Positions 25,640 through 35,138 of a stretch of 64,000 nt of DNA are shown here, piece after piece. Each line of letters starts with the position of its first letter. Position 1 is the first letter of the stretch. The position numbers and the translations under genes are program-made. Source of the stretch: Paenibacillus naphthalenovorans (GTDB lineage: Bacteria; Bacillota; Bacilli; Paenibacillales; NBRC-103111); contig NZ_FNDY01000007.1 in the NCBI RefSeq assembly GCF_900099895.1, forward strand, positions 62,001 through 126,000. Reading direction: 5' to 3'. Below the pieces are notes generated by a model. It did not search any database. It saw only the letters and a program-made list of their open reading frames with translations, and was not told the DNA's origin.

Positions 25640-26833
25640 ATGAACATTATATCCATCGAACCTACACCCAGTCCGAACACGATGAAAATTAACGTAACAG
25701 AAAAGCTCCCCGACGGGGTGCGCCAGACGTTTACCCGGGATAAAGCGGCAGAAGCCCAGGCTCCGAAGCTGCGGCAGCTGCTTGCCATAGAAGGAGTGAA
25801 GTCATTATACCGGGCAGCGGATTTTATCGCTTTGGACCGGACTCCCAAAGGGGATTGGCCGAGCATATTGGCTGAGGCACGGGCGATCTTGGGCGAGGCC
25901 GATTCCGGTATATCCCCCGTAAGCGCACCGTCGGGCGCAAACCAGCCTGGCGAACGTATCCCTGCTAATGATGCGGAGGAGGCCGCTTTCGGCGAAGTGA
26001 AGGTGCGGCTGCAGCACTTTCGCGGCATCCCGCTTCAAGTGAGGGTGACCAACGGCCTGGAAGAACGACGCGATGCTCTTCCGCAGCGTTTCAGTGACGC
26101 TGCCATTCGTGCCGCGGCGGCCTCGCCCAACCTGATTAAGGAACGGTCGCTCGACGACTGGGATACCCGCTACGGCGAGCTACAGGAGGTATTGAATGAT
26201 GTCGTTCAGGAACTGGATGCCGCTTACAGCGACGAGCAGCTGGAACAGTTAATCGCTCAAGCGCAGGAAGGACCGGCCCAAGGTGAAGCACGAGAGCTGG
26301 CCAAAACCGGCCGGAAAACACTGAGCTATGAAGAAACGGAGCGGCAGTTGAATGCACCCGATTGGAAACAGCGTTACGCTGCCTTGCAGCAGATCAAACC
26401 TTCCGACTCCACGCTTCCGCTGCTGCTGAAGGCGCTGGAGGATGAGCAAGCCAATGTCCGACGCTTGGCCGCGGTCTATCTGGGCGATCTGAAAGATCCA
26501 AAGGTACTTCCTTATCTGTATCGCGCTTTACGCGACGTCTCCTCATCCGTACGCCGAACAGCAGGCGATACCCTGTCCGACTTGGGAGACCCCGCTGCTC
26601 AAGAAGCGATGATTGAGGCACTGCAGGATCCCAACAAGCTGGTCCGTTGGCGCGCCGCCCGCTTCCTGTACGAGGTTGGCGACGAACAAGCCCTTCCAGC
26701 GCTGCGCGAGGCCCAGGATGATCCGGAGTTTGAAGTCCGGATGCAGGTACGCATGGCGCTGGAGCGCATCGAAGGCGGCCAGGCGGCGGAAGGGTCCGTA
26801 TGGCAGCAAATGGCTCGCCGAAATCATTCATAA
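25640..26833 (+). CDS. cvfC: CvfC-like protein: NifU-N-type domain plus HEAT repeats
   Basis: Cytosolic protein of 397 residues. Residues 1-80 resemble the N-terminal domain of Nfu-type scaffold proteins (SIEPTPSPNTMKINVTEKLP). A middle region includes HFRGIPLQVRVTNG. Residues about 245-385 form HEAT-like repeats, seen in PLLLKALEDEQANVRRLAAV and YLYRALRDVSSSVRRTAGDT. The same layout occurs in Staphylococcus CvfC (conserved virulence factor C) and Bacillus YpgR. The biochemical function is unknown; a link to iron-sulphur proteins is inferred only from the first domain. AGGAGG precedes the ATG. Confidence 0.85.
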   Translation: MNIISIEPTPSPNTMKINVTEKLPDGVRQTFTRDKAAEAQAPKLRQLLAIEGVKSLYRAADFIALDRTPKGDWPSILAEARAILGEADSGISPVSAPSGANQPGERIPANDAEEAAFGEVKVRLQHFRGIPLQVRVTNGLEERRDALPQRFSDAAIRAAAASPNLIKERSLDDWDTRYGELQEVLNDVVQELDAAYSDEQLEQLIAQAQEGPAQGEARELAKTGRKTLSYEETERQLNAPDWKQRYAALQQIKPSDSTLPLLLKALEDEQANVRRLAAVYLGDLKDPKVLPYLYRALRDVSSSVRRTAGDTLSDLGDPAAQEAMIEALQDPNKLVRWRAARFLYEVGDEQALPALREAQDDPEFEVRMQVRMALERIEGGQAAEGSVWQQMARRNHS

Positions 26834-26836
26834 CTG

Positions 26837-26912
26837 CGGGGGATCATGCCGGAACGTCTCTTTCTTTCCTGATGCAAGCATGATAAGGCGTTCCGGCGAA
26901 AGCTAGCCCCCG
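26837..26912. terminator. Large hairpin between convergent genes
   Basis: Nested arms CGGGGG/CCCCCG and GCCGGAACGTC/GGCGTTCCGGC form a long stem. There is no T-run, so termination is likely but not certain. Confidence 0.5.
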
Positions 26913-26986
26913 TCTCCCAACTCTGCCTGCAGCCGTTCAACGACTCGCGAGGCGGGTCATCCGATTTTGCGGAAGGCGCCGATCCT

Positions 26987-29074
26987 CTACGCTGTGGTGG
27001 GCGGCGCCAGTCCGCCGGATTGTAGCTGATACATACGATAATAACGACCCTCCAGCTGCATTAACTGCTCATGCGTGCCGCGCTCGACGATTTCACCGCG
27101 TTGCAGTACCAGAATTTGATCCGCATCGCGAATCGTAGAGAGCCGGTGCGCGATAATAAAGGTGGTCCGGCCCGCGCTGACGATTCTCAGCGCCTCCTGG
27201 ATCAAGCCTTCCGTTTCGCTGTCGATGTTTGCCGTCGCTTCATCCAGGATAAGAATCGCCGGATCGAATGCCAATGCCCGTGCAAAAGAAATCAACTGCC
27301 GCTGCCCGGAAGACAACGTGCTCCCCCGCTCCACTACCGGCTCGTCGTACCCTCCTGGCAGCTGCTCTACAAAACCCGACGCGCCGACGTCGGCCAGCGC
27401 CTTGCGTACCTGTTCAGGGCCAATGGCCTCATTATACAAACTTACATTAAATTTGATATCACCCTCGAACAGGAAAGGGTCCTGCAGCACAATCCCCATA
27501 TGCTTGCGCAGTGCCTGCTTGGACATGGATCGGATGTTGATGCCGTCGATACGAATTTCCCCCGAGGTTGGCTCGTAAAAGCCGAGCAGCAAATTCATGA
27601 TCGAACTTTTGCCGGAGCCGGTATGTCCGACCAATGCTACGGTCTCCCCTTTTTTCGCTTCAAAGGAGATTCCCCGCAGGACGGGCTCTGCCTCCTGATA
27701 AGCAAAAGAAACACGGTCAAACGCCACATGCCCTTGCGGTCTGGGAACCTTCTCTGTCTCCTCCACCTCCGTCCCTTCCATATCCATCAATGCGAATACC
27801 TTTTCTGCCGACACGACGGCTCTCTGCGCATTCAGCAGCTGATCGAAAATTCCGATAATCGGCTGGAAGAAACGGCCCGTATAGTCAATAAAGGCATAAA
27901 ACACACCGAAGGAAATCGAAGAGTGAAGCGACTGCCCGCCGAAATACCAAAGCACCCCTGCGGTAAATAACGCGCCGACAAGCCCGGTGAAGTTCCGTGA
28001 GGACAGGGAAAATACGCGGTTTTGCCTGATGTTGCTGCGATACCGGTCTTCATTGAGCGCATCGAATTCATCAAGGCGCCTTGCTTCCTGCCGAAAGGCC
28101 TGCAGAATCGGCATAACGGCGATCGATTCACTGATCATCGCATTCATGTCACTGAGTCTGGCCCTCATAATGGAGATGTACTTTTTGGAATATTTTAGAT
28201 GAACCAGCATCACGATTGTAAATAACGGAATAAACAAAAGCGTAACCAGGGCCAACCTTATATCAAGTAAAAATAAAGCAATATAAATCCCGATAATGTT
28301 GATCATGCTGACCACAAACGTAGCCATAAAGCTCATAAACAAATCGCGGATCGCTTCCGTATCGTTAGCTATCCGGGATACGACCTGACCGATGGGCGTG
28401 TTGTCGAAATAGCGGATCGGAATCCGTTGAATATGCCGCATCAGATCCATTCGCATCCGTTGAATAATCCGTAGTGCAGTGGCTTGCAAAGTGTACCCCT
28501 GGATGTAATGCAGCACGCTTCCCAGGGCAAGAAGGCAGACAAACAACAGCAGCCAGCGAATCACCGGCACGATGTCATGCTGATAAAAGCTGCCGGCCTC
28601 CGCAGCAGTGAGCTTGCGCGCGGGAAACCGCTCGGATTCGCCGCCGGCCCCGGTCCATCTGACCTGCGCTCCCGCCGGACCGTCGCCATCCGTCTCCAGC
28701 GTCCAGGTTCCTTCGCCGCCCGGCACGTTACGAACCAGATATAGCCCGCGCTCAAGCTGTAGAATTATTGCTTCCCTCCACATCCCGTGTTCCAGATGTT
28801 CACTTTTCACCCAGTCTTCGCGAACATAGATGCGGCCGTCCAACTCGACCTGCGCCATCGTGCTCCCGAGCGGAGCTTCCGAAACCTTCTCATACCAAGG
28901 AAGCTGGATGCTGCCAATATGACGGTCGATGATGGTTTTCGCTATAAAAGGTCCGGCAAGCTCCGCGCCTACTGCGCAGCAAAGTACGAGCAGAGCCGCG
29001 GCAATGCGGTATTTGAACAGCATCGCATAACCGAACAGCCTGCGAAACACGGGTGTTTGTTCCCTCTCATCCAT
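26987..29074 (-). CDS. bmrD: Heterodimeric ABC multidrug exporter subunit, BmrD/YheH-like
   Basis: Fused membrane and ATPase half-transporter of 695 residues. Between TM1 and TM2 lies an extracytoplasmic insert of about 110 residues (from about 60 to 170), as in BmrD. The nucleotide-binding domain has Walker A GHTGSGKSS, signature LSSGQRQ, Walker B LILDEATAN with the catalytic Glu, and IAHRLSTI. It pairs with the upstream gene 29114-30865 in a 40-bp spaced operon. Its intact ATPase residues complement the partner's altered site. The substrate is unknown. Confidence 0.9.
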   Translation of the reverse strand: MDEREQTPVFRRLFGYAMLFKYRIAAALLVLCCAVGAELAGPFIAKTIIDRHIGSIQLPWYEKVSEAPLGSTMAQVELDGRIYVREDWVKSEHLEHGMWREAIILQLERGLYLVRNVPGGEGTWTLETDGDGPAGAQVRWTGAGGESERFPARKLTAAEAGSFYQHDIVPVIRWLLLFVCLLALGSVLHYIQGYTLQATALRIIQRMRMDLMRHIQRIPIRYFDNTPIGQVVSRIANDTEAIRDLFMSFMATFVVSMINIIGIYIALFLLDIRLALVTLLFIPLFTIVMLVHLKYSKKYISIMRARLSDMNAMISESIAVMPILQAFRQEARRLDEFDALNEDRYRSNIRQNRVFSLSSRNFTGLVGALFTAGVLWYFGGQSLHSSISFGVFYAFIDYTGRFFQPIIGIFDQLLNAQRAVVSAEKVFALMDMEGTEVEETEKVPRPQGHVAFDRVSFAYQEAEPVLRGISFEAKKGETVALVGHTGSGKSSIMNLLLGFYEPTSGEIRIDGINIRSMSKQALRKHMGIVLQDPFLFEGDIKFNVSLYNEAIGPEQVRKALADVGASGFVEQLPGGYDEPVVERGSTLSSGQRQLISFARALAFDPAILILDEATANIDSETEGLIQEALRIVSAGRTTFIIAHRLSTIRDADQILVLQRGEIVERGTHEQLMQLEGRYYRMYQLQSGGLAPPTTA

Positions 29075-29113
29075 ATAAGCCCGCGCACTTCCTTCCTGTT
29101 CGCCTGTCAGACG

Positions 29114-30865
29114 CTAATTTGATGAATCGAGCAGCTTGGCCTCCAGCTGCTGCCGTTCAAATTGATTCCTGTACCATCCGCCCTGTTTCATCAACTGTTC
29201 ATGCGTTCCTTCTTCGGCAATGCGTCCGTCCTCCAGCACAATGATCCGATCCGCATGCATGACCGTAGAAAGGCGATGCGCAGCAATCCATGTCGTTTTT
29301 CCGGTACGCTCCCTCCGAATCGCTTGAAGAATGGCGCTTTCCGTCCGAGCATCCACAGCCGACAACGCATCGTCCAAGATCAGGATATCCGGATCGGCAA
29401 GAAGGGCCCTTGCGATGCTAACACGCTGCTTCTGGCCTCCGGATAGCATAACCCCGTTTTCTCCCACGATGGTCTGAAGCCCGTGCGGCAGCAGCTCCGC
29501 ATCCTTCGTGAATGAAGCCAGTTCAATCACCCGACGAATATCCCCCTCAGAAGCATAGGGGCGTCCCAGAGCAATATTATCCCTGACGGATTTGGAAAGC
29601 AGAAGATGCTCCTGCGGCACATAGCCGATCCATTCGCGCACGCGCTCCATGGCCAGTTCCTCCAAGGGGATCCCGGAAATCCGAATACTGCCCGGAGGCG
29701 CCGGGTAAAAGCGGAGCAGCTGCTTTAAAAGCGTGCTTTTGCCGCTGCCGGTCCGACCGACAATACCCAGCGTCTGCCCGCGGTCCACCCTTAAAGATAC
29801 AGCGGTGAGGCTGTCATACGCAGCGCCGGGATAACGAAACGTAAGCCGGCAAAACTCAATCGACTCCGGACTCTCCAGCGGCTTGGGATGAACCGGATTC
29901 CGAACATCCGGCTGCTGTTCAAAGGTCCGGCTCAACCGGTCAACCGATGCGGTACCGCGCTGCAGAACATTAATGAATTCGCCAAACGCAATCATCGGCC
30001 AGATGAGCATCCCCAGGTATATATTGAAGGACACCAGCTGTCCCAAGGTAATTTCATTATGGAACACCAAATAAGCCCCATACCCGATGCCAATGACATA
30101 GCTCATGCCGACAATCAGCGTGACGGTCGGATGGAACATCGCGTGAATTACCGCAACACGCATATTTTTCTCCATCACGTCGCTGGTGATCCGGTCAAAC
30201 GCACGCAAATCATACTGCTCCTGCACATAGGAACGTATGACGCGCATGCCTGAGATCGATTCGAGCGCCTGGTCGTTCATGCGTCCGAAAGCGGTCTGCG
30301 CGCTGGCAAAGCGCCTGCGCGTCTGCCTGCCAAGGATACTGATGACAAGCGTCAGCAGCGGCAGCGGAATGAGCGCCGCCAGCATGAGCTTCCAACTGAT
30401 GAACGAAACCATGGTTACAATCACTACGGTCGTGCCGGCAATCGTGTTGACCAGTGTCATGACACCGTACCCCGCCGTCTGACCGATTGCCGGGATATCA
30501 TTGGTGGCCAGCGCCATCAGTTCGCCCGTGCTGTTTCTATGGAAAAAGGAGGGCGACATCCGCGTTAAATGCTGAATCAACCGGGTGCGCAGCCGTTTCT
30601 CAAGAAGTATCGAATTGCCGAACAGGGTTGTAATCCACAAGTAAATCATGAGATAAATTAGCAAAGCCAGGCCGACCAGCAGGAGCACGCCTTGCCGCAG
30701 CTCCGCACCCGTCAGGGTCCCCGTCCGAATTTGGTCGATAATACCGCCAATCATGCGGGGCGGAATCATGTTCAGCACATTTACCGCAGTCATGATCATG
30801 ATAGCCAGAGCATACCTGCTCCAGCGTTCGCGGAAAAACCAAGAAAGTCTGCTGGCAAAGGACAA
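29114..30865 (-). CDS. bmrC: Heterodimeric ABC multidrug exporter subunit, BmrC/YheI-like
   Basis: Half-transporter of 583 residues, matching BmrC in size. There are six membrane helices, then Walker A GRTGSGKST, signature LSGGQKQRVS and IAAHRLSTV. The Walker B ends LILDDALSA: the catalytic Glu is Asp, as in the degenerate site of BmrC. The open frame reaches 30916, but a strong GGGAGG lies eight bases before the TTG at 30865, which is the likely start. It is the first gene of the operon, with a promoter candidate TTGCCG-16-TATGGT just upstream. I see no convincing BmrB-type leader peptide. Confidence 0.9.
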   Translation of the reverse strand: MSFASRLSWFFRERWSRYALAIMIMTAVNVLNMIPPRMIGGIIDQIRTGTLTGAELRQGVLLLVGLALLIYLMIYLWITTLFGNSILLEKRLRTRLIQHLTRMSPSFFHRNSTGELMALATNDIPAIGQTAGYGVMTLVNTIAGTTVVIVTMVSFISWKLMLAALIPLPLLTLVISILGRQTRRRFASAQTAFGRMNDQALESISGMRVIRSYVQEQYDLRAFDRITSDVMEKNMRVAVIHAMFHPTVTLIVGMSYVIGIGYGAYLVFHNEITLGQLVSFNIYLGMLIWPMIAFGEFINVLQRGTASVDRLSRTFEQQPDVRNPVHPKPLESPESIEFCRLTFRYPGAAYDSLTAVSLRVDRGQTLGIVGRTGSGKSTLLKQLLRFYPAPPGSIRISGIPLEELAMERVREWIGYVPQEHLLLSKSVRDNIALGRPYASEGDIRRVIELASFTKDAELLPHGLQTIVGENGVMLSGGQKQRVSIARALLADPDILILDDALSAVDARTESAILQAIRRERTGKTTWIAAHRLSTVMHADRIIVLEDGRIAEEGTHEQLMKQGGWYRNQFERQQLEAKLLDSSN

Positions 30866-31029
30866 TGCGCCCACCTCCCGCAAAATGAAATCCGGTCGCT
30901 GTTCATCATGAAGCATACTTCTTTACCATACCATATTTTGGTTGAACGGCAATGGAAAATTTTCATGATAACGGGATTCTGCGGGCATACTAAGGTGCGA
31001 AACGAACACAAGGGAGGATTTTGGCAAAC

Positions 31030-31275
31030 ATGGCAGAAGACAAGAGGATGAATCCGGTATCCAGCGAGGAAGTCGAAACCGACGGGATTTACGAAAATGA
31101 ATGGGGACGCGAAGAGACGCTTAAACGCGGGGACGAATTTCCGTATGATCCGGCCATGGGGCAAACGGAATGGGAACTGGTGAGCCTGCCGCTCGAAAGC
31201 CAGGAGGAAGAAGTGTACAAGGATACGACGTATAAAAGAAAACCGCGCTTGCACATTGATCGGCAAGATAAATAG
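31030..31275 (+). CDS. Small acidic hypothetical protein
   Basis: 81 residues, acidic, without cysteine or membrane segments. It contains YENEWGREETLKRGDEFPYD and a Lys/Arg-rich end (YKRKPRLHIDRQDK). I do not recognise a family. AAGGGAGG lies at 31010-31017; both TTG 31021 (spacing 3) and ATG 31030 (spacing 12) are imperfect starts. It is divergent from the ABC operon and shares a terminator with the RNase H gene. Confidence 0.65.
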   Translation: MAEDKRMNPVSSEEVETDGIYENEWGREETLKRGDEFPYDPAMGQTEWELVSLPLESQEEEVYKDTTYKRKPRLHIDRQDK

Positions 31276-31279
31276 CACG

Positions 31280-31322
31280 AAAACAAGAGCGCCCATTCCT
31301 TTTGCAGGAGCAGGCGCTCTTG
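31280..31322. terminator. Terminator between convergent genes
   Basis: CAAGAGCGCC pairs with GGCGCTCTTG, with a T-rich follow-on on the minus strand (TTTTCGT). Confidence 0.7.
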
Positions 31323-31336
31323 GCAGTTTCAGGTAC

Positions 31337-32008
31337 TCATTTTCTCCCGTAATCGGCTTTGATCTCGCCCCACGCCTTCGTGTTCCACTTTACGATTTTA
31401 TTCGGGTAGCTGTTGTGCTTCAGCCACGCTTCCGCACGATCGACCAGCGTCCAGATTTCCTTGGTGGATGCGTCCCGCACCAATGTAGAGGCGACGGCTT
31501 TCTTCCGCACCCAGCTGATGGCGGTCATCGAATCGCTGTAGATGGTCATGGCGCTTCCTTGTTTCTTGAGGTAAGCCAGTCCGTGCACGATCGCAAGGAA
31601 TTCCCCCATGTTATTCGTCCCCTTAGAGATCGGCGGATGCTGGAACAGCACTTCGCCTGTCCGCGTATAAACGCCTTTGTATTCGACAATACCGGGATTG
31701 CCGCTGCAGCCAACGTCCACGGAAAGGCTGTCCAGTTCGATCTCGGTCGGCAGCTCTCCCGCCGCCGCTTGTCCATCGGCGCTCTTGGCCGCCCCGCTCT
31801 TGGCCGCCCCGTTCGCTTGAGCCCGGGCTGCAGCGCCAAACGCTTTTTTCCATCCGGCCTCAAACGCCTTTTTTGCATCCGACTCGCTTTCATAAGCTTT
31901 AAACTTTGCCTGCGGATATCCGTTCGTTTGTGCCTGGCATTCGGCCCACGTCTTGTATATGCCGGGCCGGCGCCCTTCCCAAACCACATAAAACTTCGAT
32001 TTCGCCAC
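31337..32008 (-). CDS. rnhA: Ribonuclease HI with N-terminal hybrid-binding domain
   Basis: 223 residues. Residues 1-50 are the viroplasmin-like RNA/DNA-hybrid binding domain (KFYVVWEGRRPGIYKTW). An Ala-rich linker follows, then an RNase H domain with catalytic acids D98 (VDVGCSGNPG), E136 (NNMGEFLAI), D159 (YSDSMTA) and D219 (EIKADYGRK). It cleaves RNA in RNA:DNA hybrids such as R-loops and Okazaki primers. It sits 48 bp after recQ and may be co-transcribed with it. Confidence 0.93.
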   Translation of the reverse strand: MAKSKFYVVWEGRRPGIYKTWAECQAQTNGYPQAKFKAYESESDAKKAFEAGWKKAFGAAARAQANGAAKSGAAKSADGQAAAGELPTEIELDSLSVDVGCSGNPGIVEYKGVYTRTGEVLFQHPPISKGTNNMGEFLAIVHGLAYLKKQGSAMTIYSDSMTAISWVRKKAVASTLVRDASTKEIWTLVDRAEAWLKHNSYPNKIVKWNTKAWGEIKADYGRK

Positions 32009-32056
32009 GCTGCTGCGCCTCCTTTCTCCCGTCCAAACTCATCCCATCATACCTTC

Positions 32057-33886
32057 TCACTGCGGCTGCTCCTGCCGCCGCTTGAAAAATTCGATAAAAT
32101 AAGCTCCGTATTTGAAAAATTTCGCTTCCCCGACACCCTTGATCTTCAGCATCGCCGCCGGGTTGGTAGGCTTCACCCCGCACATTTCGCGCAGCGTGCT
32201 GTCCGGGAACACAATATAAGGCGGAATCCCTTCCCGCTTTGCAATCTCCATACGCAGCTGCCGCAATTCGTCGAACAGCTCCGTCTCCACGTCCTTGACC
32301 GCCGGCGCCGCAGATTTTTTCCTCACCCGCTGCACAACCCGGTCCGCCCCCGCAAGTACGCCAGACGCTTTCGCCGTCAGCTTCAGCACCGGATACTTGC
32401 CCTCGGTCAGCTGCAGGTAGCCTTCTGCGATCAGCAGCTGGATCAGATCAATGATATCCTTCTCCGTCCGGCTTTTCATCAAGCCATACGTGCTCAGGCT
32501 ATCGAATCCAAGCTCCAGCACCTTCTTGTTCCTCGATCCCTTCAGCACCGACGCGACCAGCGTCATGCCGAACCGTTCACGCATGCGCCGCACACAGGAA
32601 AAAATTTGCTGCGCCTCCAGCGTAATATCGGTCAGCTCCAGATCCGGGCTGACGCAGTTGCTGCATTGCCCGCAATCCTCCGCCGTGTCGCCGCCGAAAT
32701 AGCGAACGATGTACCGCTGCAAACATTGCGGGGTATGGCAGTAGTCCGCCATCTGCTGAAGTTTGCGATATTCCTGGGACTGCCGCTCGGGATCGCCGAC
32801 AGATTGCTCGATCAAAAACTTCTGGATATGAATATCCTGAGGGCTGAACAGCAGCAGACAATCGCTCGGCTCGCCGTCACGGCCCGCCCGACCGGCTTCC
32901 TGATAATAAGCCTCCATGTTTTTCGGCATGTTGAAGTGGATGACGTAGCGCACATTCGATTTGTCTATACCCATACCGAATGCGTTGCTGGCCACCATCA
33001 CACGCACCTCGTCGTAAAGGAACTGCTCCTGGGCTTCCGCCCGCTCCTTGTCCGTCATACCGGCATGATATCTGCCTGCCGCCACGCCCTGACGGCGCAA
33101 AAATTCACACAGCTGGTCAACCTCCTTGCGCGTAGCTGCGTAGACAATGCCCGCTTCCTCGGCGTGTTCGCGGATATATCTCATCAGCACATCCCGCTTG
33201 TTCTCGCCCTTTACGACAGAGAACGACAAGTTTTCCCGCGCAAACCCGGTGACGAACACTTGCGGCTCCCGCAGCTTCAAGTGCCGGACGATATCCTCGC
33301 GAACCTGGTCGGTCGCCGTCGCCGTGAAAGCCCCAAGCAGCGGCCTCTCGGGCAAGTGCGCCACAAGCTGGTTAATCCGCATGTAGCTCGGCCGGAAATC
33401 GTGTCCCCACTGCGATACGCAGTGCGCTTCATCGACAGCCACCATCGGCACCACCAAGTTCGACAGCAGCTCAAGAAACCGTTCCGACTCCAGGCGCTCC
33501 GGCGCTACGTAGAGCAGCTTGTATTCCCCCCGCTCGGCTTTACGTATGCGAAGCTCCACCTGCGCATAAGAAAGCGAGCTGTTGATGTACGCCGCCGGTA
33601 CGCCAATGCTGTCCAGACCGTCCACCTGATCCTTCATCAAAGAGATCAGCGGCGATATAACGATCGTCGTTCCGCTCATGAGCATCGCCGGTATCTGATA
33701 GCAGATCGATTTTCCGCCACCTGTCGGCATGATGCCCAGCGTATCGTTTCCATTCAGGATGCTGGCAATCACTTTTTTCTGACCCTCGCGAAAATCGGGA
33801 TACCCATAGTACTTGCGCAGCAGTTCCCGCGCTTCCTCCATTGTGGCGGAAAACACAGGCTCCTGTCTGTCATTCATCCCCAGCAT
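32057..33886 (-). CDS. recQ: ATP-dependent DNA helicase RecQ
   Basis: 3'-5' helicase of 609 residues with a complete set of domains: GIMPTGGGKS (motif I), VDEAHCVSQWGHD (motif II), and AFGMGIDKSNVRYVIHFNMP (motif V region). QEAGRAGRDGE is motif VI, and CLQRYIVRYFGGDTAEDCGQ begins the zinc-binding domain. A winged helix and a C-terminal HRDC domain (PPYIVFPDSTLREM) follow. It acts in recombination and fork repair. The start follows AAGGAGG; it lies six bases after the glycosyltransferase gene. Confidence 0.96.
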   Translation of the reverse strand: MLGMNDRQEPVFSATMEEARELLRKYYGYPDFREGQKKVIASILNGNDTLGIMPTGGGKSICYQIPAMLMSGTTIVISPLISLMKDQVDGLDSIGVPAAYINSSLSYAQVELRIRKAERGEYKLLYVAPERLESERFLELLSNLVVPMVAVDEAHCVSQWGHDFRPSYMRINQLVAHLPERPLLGAFTATATDQVREDIVRHLKLREPQVFVTGFARENLSFSVVKGENKRDVLMRYIREHAEEAGIVYAATRKEVDQLCEFLRRQGVAAGRYHAGMTDKERAEAQEQFLYDEVRVMVASNAFGMGIDKSNVRYVIHFNMPKNMEAYYQEAGRAGRDGEPSDCLLLFSPQDIHIQKFLIEQSVGDPERQSQEYRKLQQMADYCHTPQCLQRYIVRYFGGDTAEDCGQCSNCVSPDLELTDITLEAQQIFSCVRRMRERFGMTLVASVLKGSRNKKVLELGFDSLSTYGLMKSRTEKDIIDLIQLLIAEGYLQLTEGKYPVLKLTAKASGVLAGADRVVQRVRKKSAAPAVKDVETELFDELRQLRMEIAKREGIPPYIVFPDSTLREMCGVKPTNPAAMLKIKGVGEAKFFKYGAYFIEFFKRRQEQPQ

Positions 33887-33892
33887 AAGTAG

Positions 33893-34750
33893 TTATGCCT
33901 CCTTTTGCCTGCCGGCCCGCCTGGACACGATCGGCTTCCCGTCCCACAGTATTTCCGTAGCTGCCTTTCGCGCCTTCATCTCCGGCTCCTCCAACAGCAG
34001 AAAAAAGTTTTTGGTCGGCAGTTCTCCCAGTCCGTGCTTGGCCGACAGCTTGTCCAAAAACGGGCGCATATCCTCCAAATCCCCTGACATATTGCTGCCG
34101 CCGCTTTGTGCAAAAGCATACAACGCGCTGGCCACCGGCACCCTTTTGACCCGATAATGCTCCGCCGTCCGCAAATAAAAATCCCAATCCCAATAATGAT
34201 ACATCTCCGGATCGAATAAGCCCAAACGGTCCTGCAGCGTTTTCCGATAGAGACAGCCGGACGAAAAGAAGGTCGAAAACCGGCGCATCCCGGCGGCATC
34301 ATACTCATAGGCGAATACAAACCGGTTCGTCGGCCAGCGCACACCCGCTTCGTCCACCACGTAATCGAAAATTTCAACATCGGAATAAACCAAGTCGCTG
34401 TCTTCAAGCTCCTGGAGCATCCGTTCCACATGGCCCGGCAGCAGCAGGTCGTCGTCGTCGCACAGCATAATATACTCGCCGCGTACGAATTCGAGCCCTT
34501 TGTTGCGCGCATGCACATGCTTTTGATTGCTTTCCAAATGGACAACCGTAATATCCAGCTCCGGATACAGGTCTTTTACAAAATCAACGGATTCTCCGCA
34601 GTCATTGACAATAATAATCTGCAGCTGCCGGTATGTCTGCCGCCACAGCGACTCCATCAGCTCGCACAAAAAGTCCGGCCGGTTATAGGTCGGTATAATC
34701 ACGGATATCAGCGGCTGCCGATCCATTTCCTGCTCGCCTCGCTCTCCCAT
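33893..34750 (-). CDS. Family 2 glycosyltransferase
   Basis: GT-A-fold transferase of about 285 residues with the opening ISVIIPTYNRPDFL and the metal-binding acidic motif LCDDDDLLLPGH. HYWDWDFYLRTAEHYRVKRV, a typical acceptor-side segment, comes later. It has no membrane helices. The donor and acceptor are unknown. The first gene of a run with recQ and rnhA, it shares no obvious function with them. ATG 34726 is a possible alternative start. Confidence 0.87.
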   Translation of the reverse strand: MGERGEQEMDRQPLISVIIPTYNRPDFLCELMESLWRQTYRQLQIIIVNDCGESVDFVKDLYPELDITVVHLESNQKHVHARNKGLEFVRGEYIMLCDDDDLLLPGHVERMLQELEDSDLVYSDVEIFDYVVDEAGVRWPTNRFVFAYEYDAAGMRRFSTFFSSGCLYRKTLQDRLGLFDPEMYHYWDWDFYLRTAEHYRVKRVPVASALYAFAQSGGSNMSGDLEDMRPFLDKLSAKHGLGELPTKNFFLLLEEPEMKARKAATEILWDGKPIVSRRAGRQKEA

Positions 34751-34817
34751 TTCTTCCTACAGACACTATACCGAAAATTGAAGTCAAGGGAAACTCCAAT
34801 ATCAAAACATTGTTAAA

Positions 34818-34860
34818 TATACTTGTCAAAATGTTAAGTATACATTACAATATGTAATGT
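34818..34860 (+). promoter_or_regulatory. Promoter with two overlapping operator-like dyads
   Basis: The promoter is TTGTCA (34823-34828), a 17-base spacer and TACAAT (34846-34851). TATACTT/AAGTATA (34818-34842) covers the -35 region. ACATTAC-AATAT-GTAATGT (34842-34860), a perfect 7-bp dyad, covers the -10. This arrangement is typical of an autoregulated HTH gene; the binding protein is inferred to be the product of 34905. Confidence 0.6.
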
Positions 34861-34904
34861 GAAATTAACAATGATATGAGGGATGACTCGAAAGGAAGAA
34901 TGCT

Positions 34905-35138
34905 ATGCTGCGAACCAGAGTCAAAGAGCTGCGGGCACGTTTCGATTGGTCCCAGGAGGATCTGGGGCGCAAGGTCGGGGCAACCCGTCAAACGATCGGT
35001 ATGATCGAAAAGGGGGATTACGCCCCGTCTGTCGTGCTGGCGCTGAAAATTGCCGCCGCCTTTGGAATGCCCGTGGAAGAAGTGTTTTATTTGGAGGATA
35101 ACATGGTTAACGAACAGAAAGGGAGGGATCATCAATGA
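34905..35138 (+). CDS. Small XRE-family HTH transcriptional regulator
   Basis: A 77-residue protein that is almost wholly a Cro/C1-type helix-turn-helix (RTRVKELRARFDWSQEDLGR then VGATRQTIGMIEKGDYAPSV), like the YozG/YgzD regulators. Such proteins often repress their own operon, which usually includes a small membrane protein. Here the ATG of an 18-residue frame overlaps the TGA (ATGA). Operator-like dyads lie over its promoter. The frame starts at ATG 34905 after AAAGGAAG. Confidence 0.9.
   Translation: MLRTRVKELRARFDWSQEDLGRKVGATRQTIGMIEKGDYAPSVVLALKIAAAFGMPVEEVFYLEDNMVNEQKGRDHQ

Noticed and set aside
30800-30925. BmrB-like leader peptide before the exporter genes
   Set aside because: A 37-codon frame overlaps the start of the first subunit in another frame, but there is no separate ribosome binding site or terminator-antiterminator pair as in Bacillus bmrB.
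31256-33892. Plus-strand open frame of 878 codons
   Set aside because: Lies opposite recQ and rnhA, which have full domain motifs and ribosome binding sites. Its protein is His/Arg/Leu-rich like an antisense artefact and has no domains.
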